From M55B129 sp964506505 (lineage in GTDB: Bacteria > Bacillota > Dethiobacteria > DTU022): a stretch of DNA of 23,138 nucleotides. The position numbers and the translations under genes are program-made. Of the stretch, positions 21,772 to 23,138 are shown one piece after another. The stretch spans positions 1 to 23,138 of the forward strand of contig CAZDKY010000042.1 of assembly GCA_964506505.1 (NCBI GenBank), given 5' to 3'. Below the pieces are notes generated by a model that worked only from the letters and a program-made list of their open reading frames with translations, was not told the origin of the DNA and made no database searches. Every line of letters begins with the position of its first letter. The stretch's first letter is position 1.

Positions 21772-23138
21772 ATGCGGCGAAGCAAGGCAGCAGGCGAAAC
21801 GATTTACGAAGGCATGGGTATTAATTGCTTATCAGAAGCGGCGATTGATCGAATCCACGATGCCACGTTGGAAGTATTAAAATTCACCGGCGTTAAAGTG
21901 TACAGTGAAGAAGCACTGGAGATTTATCATGGCGGCGGCTGTATGGTTGATAAAGAGCAAAGAACAGTTTATTTTCCATCTTACATAGTGGAAGATTGCA
22001 TCCGCTCCGCGCCGGCCAGTGTTGTTCTGGCTGCCCGCAATCCGGAACAAGATTATGTAATGGGCGGTGAGCGGGTAGGTTTTTGCAACTTTAGCTGCGG
22101 AGTCCAGGTTGTTGATATCGAGGACGGTACCGTTCGCGATTCAACTAAAAAGGACACAGTGGATATTGCCAGGCTGGTTGACTATCTTGACCACTACGAC
22201 ATCCTCGATTGTCCTGTTATTCCAAGGGATGTAAATCAGAAGATTTTTCCGCTCCATAATTATGAAGCGATGATTTCAAATACCAGCAAACACTGCAGCA
22301 CGGCCCCATTTAACTTTCGGCTGGCAGAGCTGATCATCGAGATGGCTTCGGCTGTAGCTGGCGGCAAAGACAAACTGCGGGAGAGGCCGATTATTTCAGC
22401 GGATGTCTGTCCCCAGAGCCCGCTCTCTCTGGCCCGGGAAACCTGTGAAACGATTATTTCCTACGCCAGGCACGAAATTCCGGTCAATGTTCTTTCCATG
22501 GCCCTGGCCGGCGGGACAAGCCCGGTGACCCTGGCCGGGACGCTGGTTACCCATAACGCCGAAGTGCTGGCCGGTATTTGTCTCACCCAGCTGACCAGAC
22601 GGGGTGCGCCGAACATATACGGCAGTTCAACGACAATCATGGAGATGCGCCGCGGCACTGCTACTGTAGGATGCCCGGAAATGGCGATTTTGGATGCCTG
22701 TGTAGCGGCTATGGCCAGGAGATATCGAATCCCCAGTTTTTTGGCCGGGTCATAGACAGACAGCAAGATTGGCGATCTTCAGGCTGGTCAGGAACGCACT
22801 TTATCACTCATGACCGCGGCGTTGGCAGGAGCCAACATGATATACGGTCTTGGCATGGTAGAGTCGGGAATGACCATGGATCTGGGCCTTCTGGTTGCCG
22901 ACAATGAATTTGTTCGCATGATCAGGCGCATGCTGGACGGTGTTCCCGTCAATGACGATACCCTTGCCGTTGACATGATCAGGAAAGTGGGCATCGGCGG
23001 CGAATTTGTTACCAACCAGCATACCTATGATAATTTTAGGGAAAACCAGGTGCAAAGTGACTTGATCGATCGCAATACCCGTGGTGTCTGGAAGGATGCC
23101 GGTGCCAAAGATATGCATACCCGCTGTAATGAAGCGGC
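21772..23138 (+). CDS. mttB: Trimethylamine:corrinoid methyltransferase with in-frame amber (pyrrolysine) codon; 3' end beyond window
   Basis: MttB starts trimethylamine breakdown by moving a methyl group to its corrinoid protein MttC. The frame opens MRRSKAAGETIYEGMG and reads as a continuous MttB-family TIM-barrel: EVLKFTGVKVYSEEALEIY early, PLHNYEAMISNTSKHCS in the middle and ALAGGTSPVTLAGTL before the key site. Codon 328 (22753-22755) is TAG, in the context FLAGS-TAG-TDSKIGD. The frame then continues for 127 codons with clear family sequence (MTAALAGANMIYGLGMVESG) to the window edge. In Methanosarcina barkeri MttB the pyrrolysine is residue 334 of about 495, so position and length agree. 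About 40 residues should lie beyond the edge. Without UAG decoding only a 327-residue fragment would form. The pyl genes, mttC and the reactivase are not in this window. A strong promoter and AAAGGAGG precede the ATG. Confidence 0.93.
22753..22755 (+). other. In-frame UAG, predicted pyrrolysine codon of mttB
   Basis: TAG lies between Ser327 and Thr329 of the mttB frame and matches the active-site pyrrolysine position of known MttB proteins. In the archaeal enzyme this residue is thought to hold the methylamine for transfer to cob(I)alamin. The frame is open on both sides. Confidence 0.9.

Noticed and set aside
22753..22755. TAG as a nonsense mutation making mttB a pseudogene.
   Set aside because: The frame stays open for 127 codons with family sequence, no other lesion is seen, the promoter and ribosome binding site are strong, and the position matches the known pyrrolysine.
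22461..22766. Minus-strand open frame of 101 codons inside mttB.
   Set aside because: It mirrors the mttB coding frame, has no family-like sequence and no ribosome binding site.

Overview
The window looks like chromosome from an anaerobic Gram-positive bacterium (Bacillota, Clostridia-like). The reasons are strong GGAGG ribosome binding sites, frequent TTG/GTG starts, lipoproteins with Gram-positive style signal peptides, a flavo-diiron protein typical of anaerobes, and a trimethylamine methyltransferase gene with an in-frame amber codon. I do not place it to genus. No rRNA, tRNA, CRISPR array, prophage or intact insertion sequence was seen.

Layout. Positions 1-3500 (minus strand) hold an ABC exporter operon: an ATPase with an N-terminal MORN-repeat domain, then two ABC-2 permeases, each joined by an ATGA start/stop overlap; the last permease runs off the left edge. 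Next on the minus strand are a flavo-diiron protein (fprA), a lipoprotein serpin carrying two InlB-like repeats, and a lipoprotein MsrB. Divergent from msrB are lepA and a DHH phosphoesterase on the plus strand. Minus-strand genes follow for a membrane-anchored esterase and an HD hydrolase, then a plus-strand GNAT acetyltransferase that converges on a SIMPL-domain lipoprotein through a shared hairpin terminator. A membrane-anchored metallo-beta-lactamase fold protein (minus) precedes a gene-poor stretch of about 700 bases. Then come corA and rsgA (plus), converging on an AlkD-type DNA glycosylase and a membrane-anchored GH18 hydrolase (minus).

The right end is the most notable part. A strong promoter and ribosome binding site drive an MttB-family gene whose reading frame contains TAG at codon 328 and then continues open, with clear MttB-family sequence, for 127 more codons to the window edge. 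This is the signature of pyrrolysine insertion. In agreement, none of the 16 complete genes here ends in TAG (12 TAA, 4 TGA).

The genes are mostly independent transcription units. Loose themes are the cell envelope (four lipoproteins or anchored enzymes, an exporter, CorA), oxidative or nitrosative stress (FprA, MsrB), ribosome function (LepA, RsgA) and methylamine use (MttB). The regulatory calls are read by eye and are less certain than the gene calls.
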